Shown here piece by piece: positions 17,801 to 25,115 of a stretch of 64,000 bases of DNA. This stretch comes from Bermanella sp044597725 (GTDB lineage: Bacteria; Pseudomonadota; Gammaproteobacteria; Pseudomonadales; Oceanobacteraceae): the NCBI RefSeq assembly GCF_044597725.1, contig NZ_CP139003.1, positions 1,798,001-1,862,000 of the forward strand, read 5' to 3'. The position numbers and the translations under genes are program-made. The first letter of the stretch is position 1. Every line of letters starts with the position of its first letter. The notes beneath the pieces are model-generated. The model ran no database searches. It was not told the origin of the DNA and saw only the letters and a list, made by a program, of their open reading frames with translations.

Positions 17801-18775
17801 GAAACATTGCTCGCACAAGGACGCAATTGGTCAAGCTTGGTGGATGAAGTAGGCGAAGTAAGCGAGCAGCATCAGCCCACACAGGAAAACGATATTGAAC
17901 GAGACGACATCACAGCTTGGGATTTTAGTGAACTACCATCTAACTATGTTTTAGAGCAAAGTGGAATAAAAGTGACGCTGTTTCCAACCCTGCTTGATAT
18001 GGGAGATTCGGTATCGATTAAGCTGTTAGATAGAGCAGACGAACAAGCTTGGCAAACCCGTAAAGGGGTTTTGAAACTGCTGCAATTAGAGCTTAAAGAA
18101 CAAGTTAGCGTGGTACATAAGGCGGTTCAAAAACAACTGGTGCAAGAAATTATTTATTACTCTCAATTAGGTAATAAAACCGAATTACTGTCGTCCATGA
18201 CGCAATTGGTATTTGCCCATGCCTTTAGTTGGGAAGATAACCCAACAAATCAAGCAGAGTTTAATGCCATTAAAGACGCTGGTAGAGGTAATATTGGGGA
18301 GGCCATAGATGCGGTTATTCCCGTGGTTAAAGAAGTGCTTGTGCGATATCACGAATTGAATAAGGCAATAAAAAAGCATAACCAATTGGCGTTTGCATTT
18401 GCCGCTAGCGACATAAAACAGCAAGTTGCTCATCTAATGCCAAAAGGATTTTTAGGTGAAGTGCCGTTTACCTGGTTAAAACAGTACCCGCGATTCATCA
18501 AAGCTATGATTCAACGGCTGCAAAAACTACAAGGCAACATACAGCGAGACAAGCAACTACAGTTACAAATAATAACATGGCAAGACCAATACGAGCAGTT
18601 GGTGGCAAGCTTACCTGCTAGCATAGAGTGTTTCGAAGAAGTGTTAGCGCTTAAGTGGATGATTCAAGAATACAGGGTGAGCTTGTTTGCACAAGAGCTG
18701 GGTACCTCGATATCGGTTTCTGAAAAGCGCTGGAAAGCGCAAATGGCCTTGGCCAAAGAAAGCGTACAACAGTGA
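14876..18775 (+). CDS. hrpA: ATP-dependent RNA helicase HrpA
   Basis: 1299 residues from GTG 14876, matching the E. coli HrpA length (1300). DEAH-box helicase of the DExH/RHA group, in E. coli linked to mRNA processing and to rescue of stalled or collided ribosomes. Motif I GETGSGKTTQIP is at about 96-107, motif Ia TQPRRLAA, motif II IIDEAHERS near 192-200, motif III ITSATID, motif V ATNVAETSLT, motif VI QRKGRCGR. These are followed by HA2/OB regions and the long DUF3418 C-terminus typical of HrpA rather than HrpB. The start is supported by homologous N-termini, although the ribosome site is weak. Confidence 0.95.
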   Translation: MLKEVTQLKTLIDKTLIKDRHGFHRQIDYLKKRISNNQPIDKLFEKLVNQINESAERATQRAQLTPTITYDEQLPVSQKRENIAKAIAENQVVVIAGETGSGKTTQIPKICLELGLAQYGQIAHTQPRRLAARSVSERIAQECQVPLGDQIGYQVRFTDQSTPNTLVKLMTDGILLAETQHDRFLNKYQVIIIDEAHERSLNIDFLLGYLKQLLPKRPDLKLIITSATIDVERFSKHFNDAPVIEVSGRTFPVEVRYRPIVDVESEDEQEGDMYQGILDAVDELEMEDAKRGQIGDVLIFLSGEREIRESSLALKRANLKQTEVLPLYARLSSAEQQRIFKPTGSGRRIILATNVAETSLTVPGIRYVIDTGVARISRYSYRSKVQRLPIEPISQASANQRKGRCGRVSEGVCIRLYSEDDFLSRPEFSDPEIQRTNLAAVILQMLSLKLGDVSKFPFVDAPDNRFVKDGYNLLKELDAVDKRNYITHIGRQLSRFPVDPRVARMLIEANRSKCLKECLIVASALSIQDPRERPADKQQAADQKHAEYRDKESDFVTLLNLWELYEEQRQSLSSNQLRAYCKKHFLNFMRMREWRDVHYQLRILCKELKFVENDSNAGYEAVHKSILSGYLSHIGQKSDEGDYKGARNRRFMLFPGSGVFKKRPKWVVSAELVETSRLYARMNAQIQPEWLEPLATNLVKKTYLEPHWSAKRGQVMAYEQVTLFGLVIIPKRRIAYGKIEPQVSHELFIREALVHGQISTKGAFLQRNNELLEEVAELEDKSRRRDIVVDEERLFQFYMERVPHEICDTASFEKWRKQQPDDALNIEKSYLMQHGAEHVTQAQFPDHLAHGSMIYPLTYRFEPGHLEDGVSILVPAPMLKQLPVGKLEWLVPGILRDKVVAVLKCLSKPIRKQLVPVPDFADGFLLSDPNKEVSLTQELIDYIYQVKRIKVNLTDFNFSQLDAHYLMNIKVVSSDETLLAQGRNWSSLVDEVGEVSEQHQPTQENDIERDDITAWDFSELPSNYVLEQSGIKVTLFPTLLDMGDSVSIKLLDRADEQAWQTRKGVLKLLQLELKEQVSVVHKAVQKQLVQEIIYYSQLGNKTELLSSMTQLVFAHAFSWEDNPTNQAEFNAIKDAGRGNIGEAIDAVIPVVKEVLVRYHELNKAIKKHNQLAFAFAASDIKQQVAHLMPKGFLGEVPFTWLKQYPRFIKAMIQRLQKLQGNIQRDKQLQLQIITWQDQYEQLVASLPASIECFEEVLALKWMIQEYRVSLFAQELGTSISVSEKRWKAQMALAKESVQQ

Positions 18776-18920
18776 GCAAGTTGGCAATTGCTTACTTTGT
18801 GGCCCTCTAGTAATTGTCAATAACCCTAGGTTGTTTTATAGTTTAAGTACTCAGGGTAGAGATAATAACAATACGTGGATATGGCCAACTAAATCAAAAA
18901 GCAAGAATAGGGGAACGTGA

Positions 18921-20042
18921 GTGAAGCAAGTTGTTATTAGTGGTACAGGTTTATATACCCCAAGCAATGCTATATCCAACGATGAACTGGTGACAGCCTT
19001 TAATGCCTATGTCGACCAATTCAATAAAGATAACGAAGCGCAAATAGAAGCGGGCAATATGGAACCGCTGGCTCATAGTAGCAGCGCATTTATTGAAAAA
19101 GCATCGGGTATTAAAAGCCGCTATGTGATTGATAAAGATGGCATTTTAGACCCCCAGCGCATGAAGCCCTTCATTCCCGAGCGCAGTAACGAAGAACACT
19201 CTATACAATGCGAAATGGCCATGGCTGCGGCACAAGAGGCGATGGAGCAGTCGGGCAAGACAGCAGCTGACATAGACGCCGTGATTGTTGCCTGCTCGAA
19301 CTTACAGCGTGCTTACCCTGCCATTGCAGTAGAAGTACAAACGGCCCTTGGCATTCAAGGCTTTGCTTATGATATGAACGTAGCCTGTTCCAGTGCTACA
19401 TTTGGTATTCAAGCCGCCGCCAATGCCATCGAAAACGGCTCTGCCCGCTGTGTTTTGATGGTTAACCCAGAAATTTGCAGTGGTCACCTTAACTTTTGTG
19501 ACCGCGATAGCCACTTCATTTTTGGTGATGCCTGTACAGCCGTCATTTTAGAAGACAAATCTACCGCCACCAGTGAACATCAATTCGACGTGGTGGGTTG
19601 TAAGCTTCAAACCGTATTCTCAAATAATATCCGTAATAACGCAGGGTTTTTAAACCGTTGTGATGAGTCGGGCCTAAATAAGCCTGATAAGCTGTTTATT
19701 CAAAATGGCCGCAAAGTATTTAAAGAAGTATGCCCCATGGTTGCTAAGCAAATTAGTGAACACCTAGAGGCAAACGAACTTTCTGCTGCTGAATTAAAGC
19801 GCATGTGGTTGCACCAGGCTAATTTAAGTATGAACCAACTTATTGCTAAGCGAGTATTAGGGCGCGATCCTAGCCTAGAAGAAGCCCCTGTGATTCTTGA
19901 TCGCTACGCCAATACCAGTTCGGCGGGTTCTGTTATTGCTTACCACCTACACAAAGACAACTTTGCTAGCGGAGACCTTGGGGTTATTTGCAGCTTTGGT
20001 GCTGGTTACTCTATTGGTAGTGTTATTGTTCGTAAGTGTTAA
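18921..20042 (+). CDS. 3-oxoacyl-ACP synthase III-like protein (FabH family)
   Basis: 373 residues, longer than FabH (~317) and like the longer beta-ketoacyl-ACP synthase III proteins of pseudomonads and relatives. The catalytic triad is visible: Cys156 in NVACSSATFG, His in LHQANLSMNQ, Asn in YANTSSAGSV. Such enzymes condense an acyl-CoA (or acyl-ACP) with malonyl-ACP; the extra ~50 N-terminal residues (VDQFNKDNEAQIEAGN region) mark this subgroup. The GTG start follows AGGGGAAC. Its in vivo primer (acetyl- versus medium-chain acyl-CoA, as proposed for P. aeruginosa PA3286) cannot be read from sequence. Confidence 0.85.
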   Translation: MKQVVISGTGLYTPSNAISNDELVTAFNAYVDQFNKDNEAQIEAGNMEPLAHSSSAFIEKASGIKSRYVIDKDGILDPQRMKPFIPERSNEEHSIQCEMAMAAAQEAMEQSGKTAADIDAVIVACSNLQRAYPAIAVEVQTALGIQGFAYDMNVACSSATFGIQAAANAIENGSARCVLMVNPEICSGHLNFCDRDSHFIFGDACTAVILEDKSTATSEHQFDVVGCKLQTVFSNNIRNNAGFLNRCDESGLNKPDKLFIQNGRKVFKEVCPMVAKQISEHLEANELSAAELKRMWLHQANLSMNQLIAKRVLGRDPSLEEAPVILDRYANTSSAGSVIAYHLHKDNFASGDLGVICSFGAGYSIGSVIVRKC

Positions 20043-20112
20043 TTGAGTGTAAGAACCCCAGCGCCTTTGCAGACTAAAACTCAATAGCATGTAAAGGTAA
20101 ACGGAGAACTTA

Positions 20113-20928
20113 ATGAAACAACCCATTCACGGAGCAGGGCTTGGCCTACGCCGAGGCATGCTCAATGAAATGAGCCAACTGACACCAGATCAGGTGGATT
20201 TTTTTGAAGTAGCTCCCGAAAACTGGATGGGCCTAGGCGGACGTTTTGGAAAGCAATTTAAAGCCTTAACCGAGCGCTTTCCATTTGCTTGTCATGGTTT
20301 GTCCTTATCTATTGGTAGTCTCGACCCGTTAGACGTTGATTTTGTAAAGCAGGTTAAGCAGTTTTTAGACGAACACAGTATCGAGACCTACAGCGAACAC
20401 CTAAGCTATTGCAGTCATGACGGCCACATGTACGACCTCATGCCCATTCCTTTTACCCATGAAGCAGTTGATCATGTTGTTCTGCGCATAAAGCAAGTGC
20501 AGGACATTCTAGAGCGCCCGTTAATTCTTGAAAATACCTCCACCTATGTGCGGTTTGGTGATCTTACTGAGCTTGAGTTTACCCAAGAAGTGCTAGAGCA
20601 ATCGGGCTGTAAAATGTTATTGGATGTGAATAACGTATTTGTTAACAGCATTAATCATGGCTTTGACCCGCTTTCTTATATCTCGCAACTGCCTACCCAA
20701 AAAATAGAATACATCCACATTGCCGGTCATTTCGATGAAGCCGATGATTTAAAAGTTGATACCCATGGCGCGCCTGTTAAACAAGACGTATGGCAATTGC
20801 TTGAACATGCTTATGCTTGCCATGGAATGCGACCCACTTTATTAGAACGGGATTTTAATTTTCCCCCTATGGCTGAATTACTAGAAGAAGTTGAGCATAT
20901 TCGAGGTTATCAATATGCCGTATGCTGA
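20113..20928 (+). CDS. DUF692 protein, MNIO (multinuclear non-haem iron oxidase) family
   Basis: 271 residues. The family (BufB/HvfB/MbnB relatives) forms a TIM barrel with two or three iron ions and modifies Cys or Asp of ribosomally made peptides. Conserved segments are present: EVAPENWMG, CHGLSLSIG, YSEHLSYC, ILENTSTYV, LLDVNNVFVN, YIHIAGHFDE, DTHGAPV, LLERDFN, carrying the His/Glu/Asp metal ligands. The gene overlaps a DUF2063 partner by 14 bases, the usual pairing. No precursor peptide gene of the DUF2282/bufferin type is visible next to it. Confidence 0.88.
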   Translation: MKQPIHGAGLGLRRGMLNEMSQLTPDQVDFFEVAPENWMGLGGRFGKQFKALTERFPFACHGLSLSIGSLDPLDVDFVKQVKQFLDEHSIETYSEHLSYCSHDGHMYDLMPIPFTHEAVDHVVLRIKQVQDILERPLILENTSTYVRFGDLTELEFTQEVLEQSGCKMLLDVNNVFVNSINHGFDPLSYISQLPTQKIEYIHIAGHFDEADDLKVDTHGAPVKQDVWQLLEHAYACHGMRPTLLERDFNFPPMAELLEEVEHIRGYQYAVC

Positions 20929-21679
20929 TCAGCAAGCACGTTTAGCCAATGCCATTCGTCACCCCGAGCAAGATGATAACTTGGGTGTCGAAAGTCGCCG
21001 TTTAGCAATTTATCAATCGTTATTTTTTAATAACCTTGATGGTTTTATCAGTAATACCTTTCCTGTATTAAAAACACTGTTTAACGAAGACGATTGGCTC
21101 ACGCTTGTGCGTCAGTTTTTTCAATCTCATTCCTGTGAAACACCATTTTTTTTGCAAATTAGCCAAGAGTTTTTAATTTTTCTCAACCAGCAAAGTATCG
21201 AGACTGACAACATTTACCAATGGCTAAGCAATTGGCCCGAGTATGGTTATCAGCTAGCGCACTGGGAATGGATGGAGCTATATGCCGATAGCTATGCCAA
21301 CCAAGAGCCTCTATCAGAACCTATAACAGGTGACTTGGCGGAGCAATCGGTACAACCTATCGAAACCGCATGGATTCAAGCCTATAATTACCCTGTGCAT
21401 AAAATACAAGTAGGTATGCAAGTTTCTCAAGAACCAACCTATTTAATGATTTACCGAGACGCTACCGATAACGTAGGCTTTGTTGAGCTTAATCCGCTTA
21501 GCTATGTATTGTTTGAGAAACTGCAACAGCAAATAGAACAGACCTGCACAGAATTGCTTGTGCAAATTGCCCAACAAAATAAAATGGATAATACTCAAGT
21601 AGTAGCAGGTGGGCTGGAAATACTAAATCAATGGAACCAGCTAGGGATATTGCGACATAACTATGCATCATTGGCGTAA
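20915..21679 (+). CDS. DUF2063 (HvfC/BufC-like) partner protein
   Basis: 254 residues from ATG 20915; the frame opens upstream at a TTG but ATG with a GAGG site 8 bases before it is the better start. The N-terminal DUF2063 region begins YADQQARLANAIRHPEQ and contains ESRRLAIYQSLFFNNLDGFI and TFPVLKTLF, typical of the family. The C-terminal half has the winged-helix/beta pattern seen in these partners. They are thought to present the precursor peptide to the DUF692 enzyme. The target peptide must be encoded elsewhere or be unrelated to known bufferins. Confidence 0.85.
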   Translation: MPYADQQARLANAIRHPEQDDNLGVESRRLAIYQSLFFNNLDGFISNTFPVLKTLFNEDDWLTLVRQFFQSHSCETPFFLQISQEFLIFLNQQSIETDNIYQWLSNWPEYGYQLAHWEWMELYADSYANQEPLSEPITGDLAEQSVQPIETAWIQAYNYPVHKIQVGMQVSQEPTYLMIYRDATDNVGFVELNPLSYVLFEKLQQQIEQTCTELLVQIAQQNKMDNTQVVAGGLEILNQWNQLGILRHNYASLA

Positions 21680-21722
21680 ATGACCGAGCGTTCCTATGCT
21701 ATAACATGCAAAATTCATAAAT

Positions 21723-21785
21723 ATGTCACAATAATGCAATATTGTAATATTTCTGTCACAAACGGAATGTAATATTTCTGACATA
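21723..21785 (+). promoter_or_regulatory. Direct repeats upstream of the porin gene
   Basis: The 13-base word TGTAATATTTCTG occurs twice (21743-21755 and 21768-21780), 25 bases apart. Each copy continues into a TGTCA/TGACA-like word, and a further TGTCACA lies at 21724-21730. The repeats end about 50 bases before the porin ATG, where an activator or repressor would bind. They recall Pho- or OmpR-type direct repeats but match neither consensus exactly. Confidence 0.45.
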
Positions 21786-21831
21786 ATAGATGTTAATTAA
21801 AAGCAAAGACTAAAAACCAAAAGGAAAGACA

Positions 21832-22731
21832 ATGAAAAAGCCCCTAATTACCGCAATTGCAGCCCTGGCGCTTTCTACAGGTGCTCAAGCTGAAACTAAA
21901 TTCTACGGTAAAATGAATGTTTCTACCGGCTTCGATGATGCTAGCGAAGATTTTTCGGTTAACAGTCATGCAAGCCGTTTGGGTGTGAAAGGGTCTGACG
22001 ACCTAGGTTTTGCTACCGTTATTTACCAAGCAGAATATGGCAACAACATTGATGCTGGCGGTACACTAGGTGCCCGTAACACTTATTTAGGTTTAGATTA
22101 TGACGGTTTAGGTACCGTAAAATTGGGTCGTATGGATACCCCACTTAAAGTTTCACAAGGCAAGTTCGATTTATTCAATGACGTATTCGATATTTCTGAT
22201 GGCTTGCTAGCAGAAAACCGTGCTAACAACCAACTTAACTACACCTCAGAAAAAATGGGCAACCTACAAGTTTCTGGTTCTGCCATTTTTGAACAAACAA
22301 ACAGCGATGGTTATTCATTCAGCGCCGAATTTGAAAAAGACGCACTATACGCAGCGGTTGCTTATAACAAAGACGTGCAAGATGGAGATGCGGGCGTTCC
22401 ACTAGACACAATGCGCGCAACAGTTGTGTATAACCAAAACAACCTACGCTTAGGCGCAATGGTTAACCATGTTGATGCTGGTGCGGGTGATGATACAGGT
22501 TTTGCCTTTAACCTAGCGGTGACCCAAGGCCTACATGTATTTAAAGCGCAGTTTATCTCAAGTGACCAGCGTACAGATGGTGGACTTGATACTGGTTACC
22601 AAGCGGTTATGGCGGGTGTAGATCGCAAGCTAGCGAAAACGACCAAAGCGTATGTATACGCGCGTAGCTCAGAGTCAGATAACCTTGGCTCGGCTGCCGA
22701 AGCGGTTGTAGGTTTAGAACACAAGTTCTAA
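21832..22731 (+). CDS. Gram-negative porin
   Basis: 299 residues. Signal peptide MKKPLITAIAALALSTGAQA|ET, then a start typical of trimeric general porins (TKFYGKMNVSTGFDD), SHASRLGVKGSDDLG, a loop-3-like stretch (GRMDTPLKVSQGKFDLF) and a C-terminal strand ending in Phe (VVGLEHKF), the outer-membrane assembly signal. It is somewhat shorter than enterobacterial porins but normal for the Gram-negative porin family of marine gammaproteobacteria. It is a single gene with repeated promoter elements upstream and no clear terminator before the repeat region. Confidence 0.9.
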   Translation: MKKPLITAIAALALSTGAQAETKFYGKMNVSTGFDDASEDFSVNSHASRLGVKGSDDLGFATVIYQAEYGNNIDAGGTLGARNTYLGLDYDGLGTVKLGRMDTPLKVSQGKFDLFNDVFDISDGLLAENRANNQLNYTSEKMGNLQVSGSAIFEQTNSDGYSFSAEFEKDALYAAVAYNKDVQDGDAGVPLDTMRATVVYNQNNLRLGAMVNHVDAGAGDDTGFAFNLAVTQGLHVFKAQFISSDQRTDGGLDTGYQAVMAGVDRKLAKTTKAYVYARSSESDNLGSAAEAVVGLEHKF

Positions 22732-22770
22732 ACACCGCATAAACAAAGTCGCTCACGGCACGGCCACACT

Positions 22771-22952
22771 CAAGTAGTGTGGCCGGAGCCCAAGCGACCC
22801 CCGCAACGGGATATCCAAAATCCTTCACGATTTCCAAAACCCAAGTAGTGCGGCCGGAGCTCAAGCGACCCCCGCAATGGGTTACCAAAACCCTTCACGA
22901 TTTCCAAAACCCAAGTAGTGCGGCCGGAGCCCAAGCGACCCCCGCAATGAGG
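22771..22952. repeat. Three tandem copies of a ~70-bp intergenic repeat
   Basis: Copies begin at 22771, 22842 and 22912, spaced 71 and 70 bases. Each starts CAAGTAGTG(C/T)GGCCGGAG and runs through a GCGACCCCCGCAA core; the first two end in CTTCACGATTTCCAAAACC, while the third diverges after about 40 bases. Each copy contains a short inverted pair TGCGG...CCGCA. No convincing gene is present; frames crossing it are artefacts of repetition. It resembles a REP/BIME-type array. Confidence 0.85.
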
Positions 22953-22973
22953 TTTCTAAATCCGCCACGCTTT

Positions 22974-23077
22974 TCGAGAATTATCCATAGTCTCACGGAC
23001 GCCGTGAATATATCCCTATAGGCTCACACTCGCCATCCGTGGCTCGTGACGCCGCTCGCTTTATGAATAATCCTCGA
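22974..23077. repeat. Inverted repeat between the two groups of 70-bp repeats
   Basis: TCGAGAATTATCCATA (22974-22989) is complementary at 14 of 16 positions to TATGAATAATCCTCGA (23062-23077). The 72-base spacer holds smaller palindromes such as CACGGACGCCGTG. It separates the third repeat copy from the fourth and could be a second element inserted in the array. Confidence 0.5.
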
Positions 23078-23103
23078 AGTCGTAATTTTTGATTCAATAA
23101 AAA

Positions 23104-23222
23104 CAAGTAGTGCGGCCGGAGCCCAAGCGACCCCCGCAATGGGTTATCAAAATCCTTCACGATTTCCAAAACCCAAGTAGTGCGGCCGGAGCTCCAGCGA
23201 CCCCCGCAATTGGGTATTCAAA
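23104..23222. repeat. Two further copies of the ~70-bp repeat
   Basis: Copies four and five begin at 23104 and 23174 (70-base spacing). The fourth is very close to copies two and three, including the CTTCACGATTTCC tail. The fifth has TCCAGCG for CCAAGCG and ends near 23222. The array stops about 90 bases before a tRNA-Pro gene. Confidence 0.85.
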
Positions 23223-23314
23223 ACCTCCCAGCAAAAATCCAGAAAAAACTTCACAAAATCAATCGGTTAGTATATAGTTCCGCCATCTTTTGGAAGCCCT
23301 TCCAGAAGGTTTGT

Positions 23315-23391
23315 CGGGGCATAGCGCAGCCTGGTAGCGCACCAGCATGGGGTGCTGGGGGTCGTAGGTTCAAATCCTACTGTCCCGACCA
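23315..23391 (+). tRNA. tRNA-Pro (anticodon GGG)
   Basis: 77 bases with encoded CCA. Acceptor CGGGGCA pairs with TGTCCCG; D-arm GCGC/GCGC; anticodon stem CCAGC/GCTGG with loop ATGGGGT giving anticodon GGG, reading CCC and CCU; T-arm GTAGG/CCTAC with loop TTCAAAT. Confidence 0.96.
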
Positions 23392-23590
23392 TTAAACTCC
23401 CCTAAAATGAAACATATCGTTTTTCAAATATCCAATTTAGTCCAAAGTCCGTGTAATTAATTTAGCCCTGTTCCCCATTCAAGCCTTGAGTATCGTATAC
23501 TTGTATAAGTATGATGACGTTTTGTCAGAATGATTGGCAGTATAAATTAACTAATCTGTTATTCATTAGAACGTATTGCAAGGGGGTTAA

Positions 23591-23815
23591 ATGAAGATTA
23601 AGGATCTGATTGGTGAAGTAGAAGCCCTTCCAGTAGAGGAGCGGGCTCTTGTTGTTGATTCCCTCCTACGCAGTCTCAACCCACCGGAATCTAAGATAGA
23701 TAAAAAGTGGGCGATGGTGGCTCACGAGCGTTTGAAAGATGTTCGGTCTGCAGTGGTCGAATCCGTTCCAGGTGAGGATGTGTTTGCAAAAATTTGGAAT
23801 GATCGTACCCAATGA
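23591..23815 (+). CDS. Antitoxin of a RelE/ParE-type module (addiction-module component family)
   Basis: 74 residues. The start MKIKDLIGEVEALPVEERAL, then VVDSLLRSLNPPE and IDKKWAMVAHERL, is the pattern of the small putative addiction-module components (TIGR02574-like) that pair with ParE/RelE toxins. Ribosome site AAGGGGG precedes ATG 23591. Its TGA overlaps the toxin ATG, the usual coupled arrangement. The downstream toxin frame carries a premature stop, so the antitoxin may be an orphan remnant. The module sits just after a tRNA gene, a common place for acquired DNA. Confidence 0.85.
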   Translation: MKIKDLIGEVEALPVEERALVVDSLLRSLNPPESKIDKKWAMVAHERLKDVRSAVVESVPGEDVFAKIWNDRTQ

Positions 23816-24102
23816 GTTTTCGCTTTCATCCGGAAGCCGAGCGCGAGCTTCGTGAGGCTGTCGATTACTACTAAGATATTGAGTCTGGTCTCGGTTATGA
23901 TTTGTCTGTTGAGGTGTATTCGGCGGTCAAACGAGCTATGGCTTACCCACAGGCATGGCCTGTTCTTGATGGTGAAGTACGTAGGGCGCTAGTTCGGCGA
24001 TTTCCATACGGGGTTCTATACTCCGATGAAGGCGGCGAATTGTTAATTGTTGCTGTGATGAATCTTCATCGTGCGCCCGGTTATTGGGGAAATCGTAGTT
24101 AG
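23812..24102 (+). pseudogene. ParE/RelE-type toxin gene broken by one in-frame stop codon
   Basis: Starting at ATG 23812 (overlapping the antitoxin stop) the frame reads MSFRFHPEAERELREAVDYY, then TAA at 23872-23874, then continues in the same frame as DIESGLGYDLSVEVYSAV ... RRFPYGVLYSDEGGELLIVA ... HRAPGYWGNRS to a stop at 24102. The part after the stop keeps the ParE core (Arg-rich RRFPYGVLY strand and the final HxxRxPGYW-like motif), with no frameshift. A GAA, AAA or CAA to TAA change would explain it. Length without the stop is ~96 residues, normal for ParE. Readthrough, or a restart at the GTG/ATG codons further on, would give only a fragment. Confidence 0.85.
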
Positions 24103-24115
24103 TTCCTATCATAAA

Positions 24116-24165
24116 AAGGATAACTCTGATGGATTTGTTAAAACTATCCATATCTAGTTATCCTT
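24116..24165. repeat. Long imperfect hairpin after the toxin remnant
   Basis: Arms AAGGATAACT (24116-24125) and AGTTATCCTT (24156-24165) are perfect complements, and inner words GATGGAT and ATCCAT extend the stem. It lies 14 bases after the toxin remnant and is followed by a modest T-rich stretch. It may be the terminator of the toxin-antitoxin module or the boundary of an acquired segment. Confidence 0.55.
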
Positions 24166-24314
24166 ACTTTCTTGGTCTTGGCATATTTTTACGCTGCGTA
24201 AGCAGCTGCAATATTTAAACTTGCCTCTTAATTTGTGGTTAGGTTTAGTAGGCCACTACACATCTTGTTAGATATCAATACATTAATTAATGCGAATACA
24301 AAGGATAAATTTAA

Positions 24315-24527
24315 GTGAAAACAGTAGAAATTACACAAGAGCCAGTTGAGCTTTACAAAATACTAAAGTTCGAAGGTGTTGTAAGAAGTGGCGGTGAAGC
24401 AAAAGCCGTAATTGATGAAGGCCAGGTTTTAGTAAATGGTGAAGTAGAAACAAGAAAACGAAAGAAAATAGTGTCAGGTGATGTTATTAAATATATGAAC
24501 GAAGAAATCAAAGTTGTACTGAAGTAG
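24315..24527 (+). CDS. Small S4-domain RNA-binding protein (YbcJ-like)
   Basis: 70 residues from GTG 24315 with an AGGA ribosome site. The S4 fold is clear: LYKILKFEGVVRSGGEAKAV, then IDEGQVLVNGEVETRKRKKI and SGDVIKY. The length and the V-R-S-G-G-E-A-K motif match the YbcJ family of stand-alone S4 proteins, thought to bind structured RNA, possibly ribosomal. Flanked by non-coding DNA on both sides, so it is probably monocistronic. Confidence 0.85.
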   Translation: MKTVEITQEPVELYKILKFEGVVRSGGEAKAVIDEGQVLVNGEVETRKRKKIVSGDVIKYMNEEIKVVLK

Positions 24528-24776
24528 CAATATAAGTGATTTTACGGTGTTAGCTATTGATGGGTACAAACAAGAGGTGCATCTTACTTTAGGCTAAACT
24601 TCTTCTGATTTCTTATTAAAGTCTTGAATATTGCTTGTATCCGTGAGTATATGAGCGATAGCCTGACTTTCGATATTATTACCAATGACAGCAGGTTTAA
24701 TAGCATCACCATTTCTATTGGTGTTATTTAAAGCAGCAGACACATAAATCGTAGAATAAAATGTTAAGTAAATACA

Positions 24777-25115
24777 ATGAAAAGCAATGACACCGGTTCT
24801 AACGCCGATTATGCAGAAGAAACACTTACATTCGAACAAGTTGGCGAATTATCTGGTAATACTCTAATCGAATTTGGTGCACCTTGGTGTGGCCATTGTC
24901 AGGCTGCAAGTCCTGCAATAAAAGAAGCCGTAGCCGAGCATTCAAAACTTCGTCATATAAAAGTATATGACGGAAAGGGCAAACCATTGGGACGTGGGTT
25001 TAAGGTAAAGCTTTGGCCAACCTTGATACTCTTGCAAGATGGTAGGGAAGTAGGTCGTTTAGTAAGGCCATTACGGTCTGATGAAGTTCGCCAATTACTT
25101 TCGAAGATTAGCTAA
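24777..25115 (+). CDS. Thioredoxin-family protein
   Basis: 112 residues with the thioredoxin active-site motif APWCGHCQAASP (Cys pair at about 38/41, CGHC as in protein disulfide isomerase rather than CGPC) and the cis-proline segment KLWPTLILLQDG. No signal peptide, so cytoplasmic. The substrate is unknown. No partner gene adjoins it. The minus-strand frame overlapping its start is not convincing. Confidence 0.82.
   Translation: MKSNDTGSNADYAEETLTFEQVGELSGNTLIEFGAPWCGHCQAASPAIKEAVAEHSKLRHIKVYDGKGKPLGRGFKVKLWPTLILLQDGREVGRLVRPLRSDEVRQLLSKIS

Noticed and set aside
22771..23222. Possible CRISPR array
   Set aside because: The period is 70 bases with nearly the whole unit conserved; there are no short repeats with unique spacers and no cas genes.
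22607..23395. Frames crossing the 70-bp repeats and tRNA-Pro
   Set aside because: Their translations repeat with the DNA repeats and one runs through the tRNA; they are not genes.
24594..24839. Minus-strand frame of 81 codons overlapping the thioredoxin-like gene
   Set aside because: Its first third is antisense to a clear thioredoxin start and it has no family resemblance or ribosome site.
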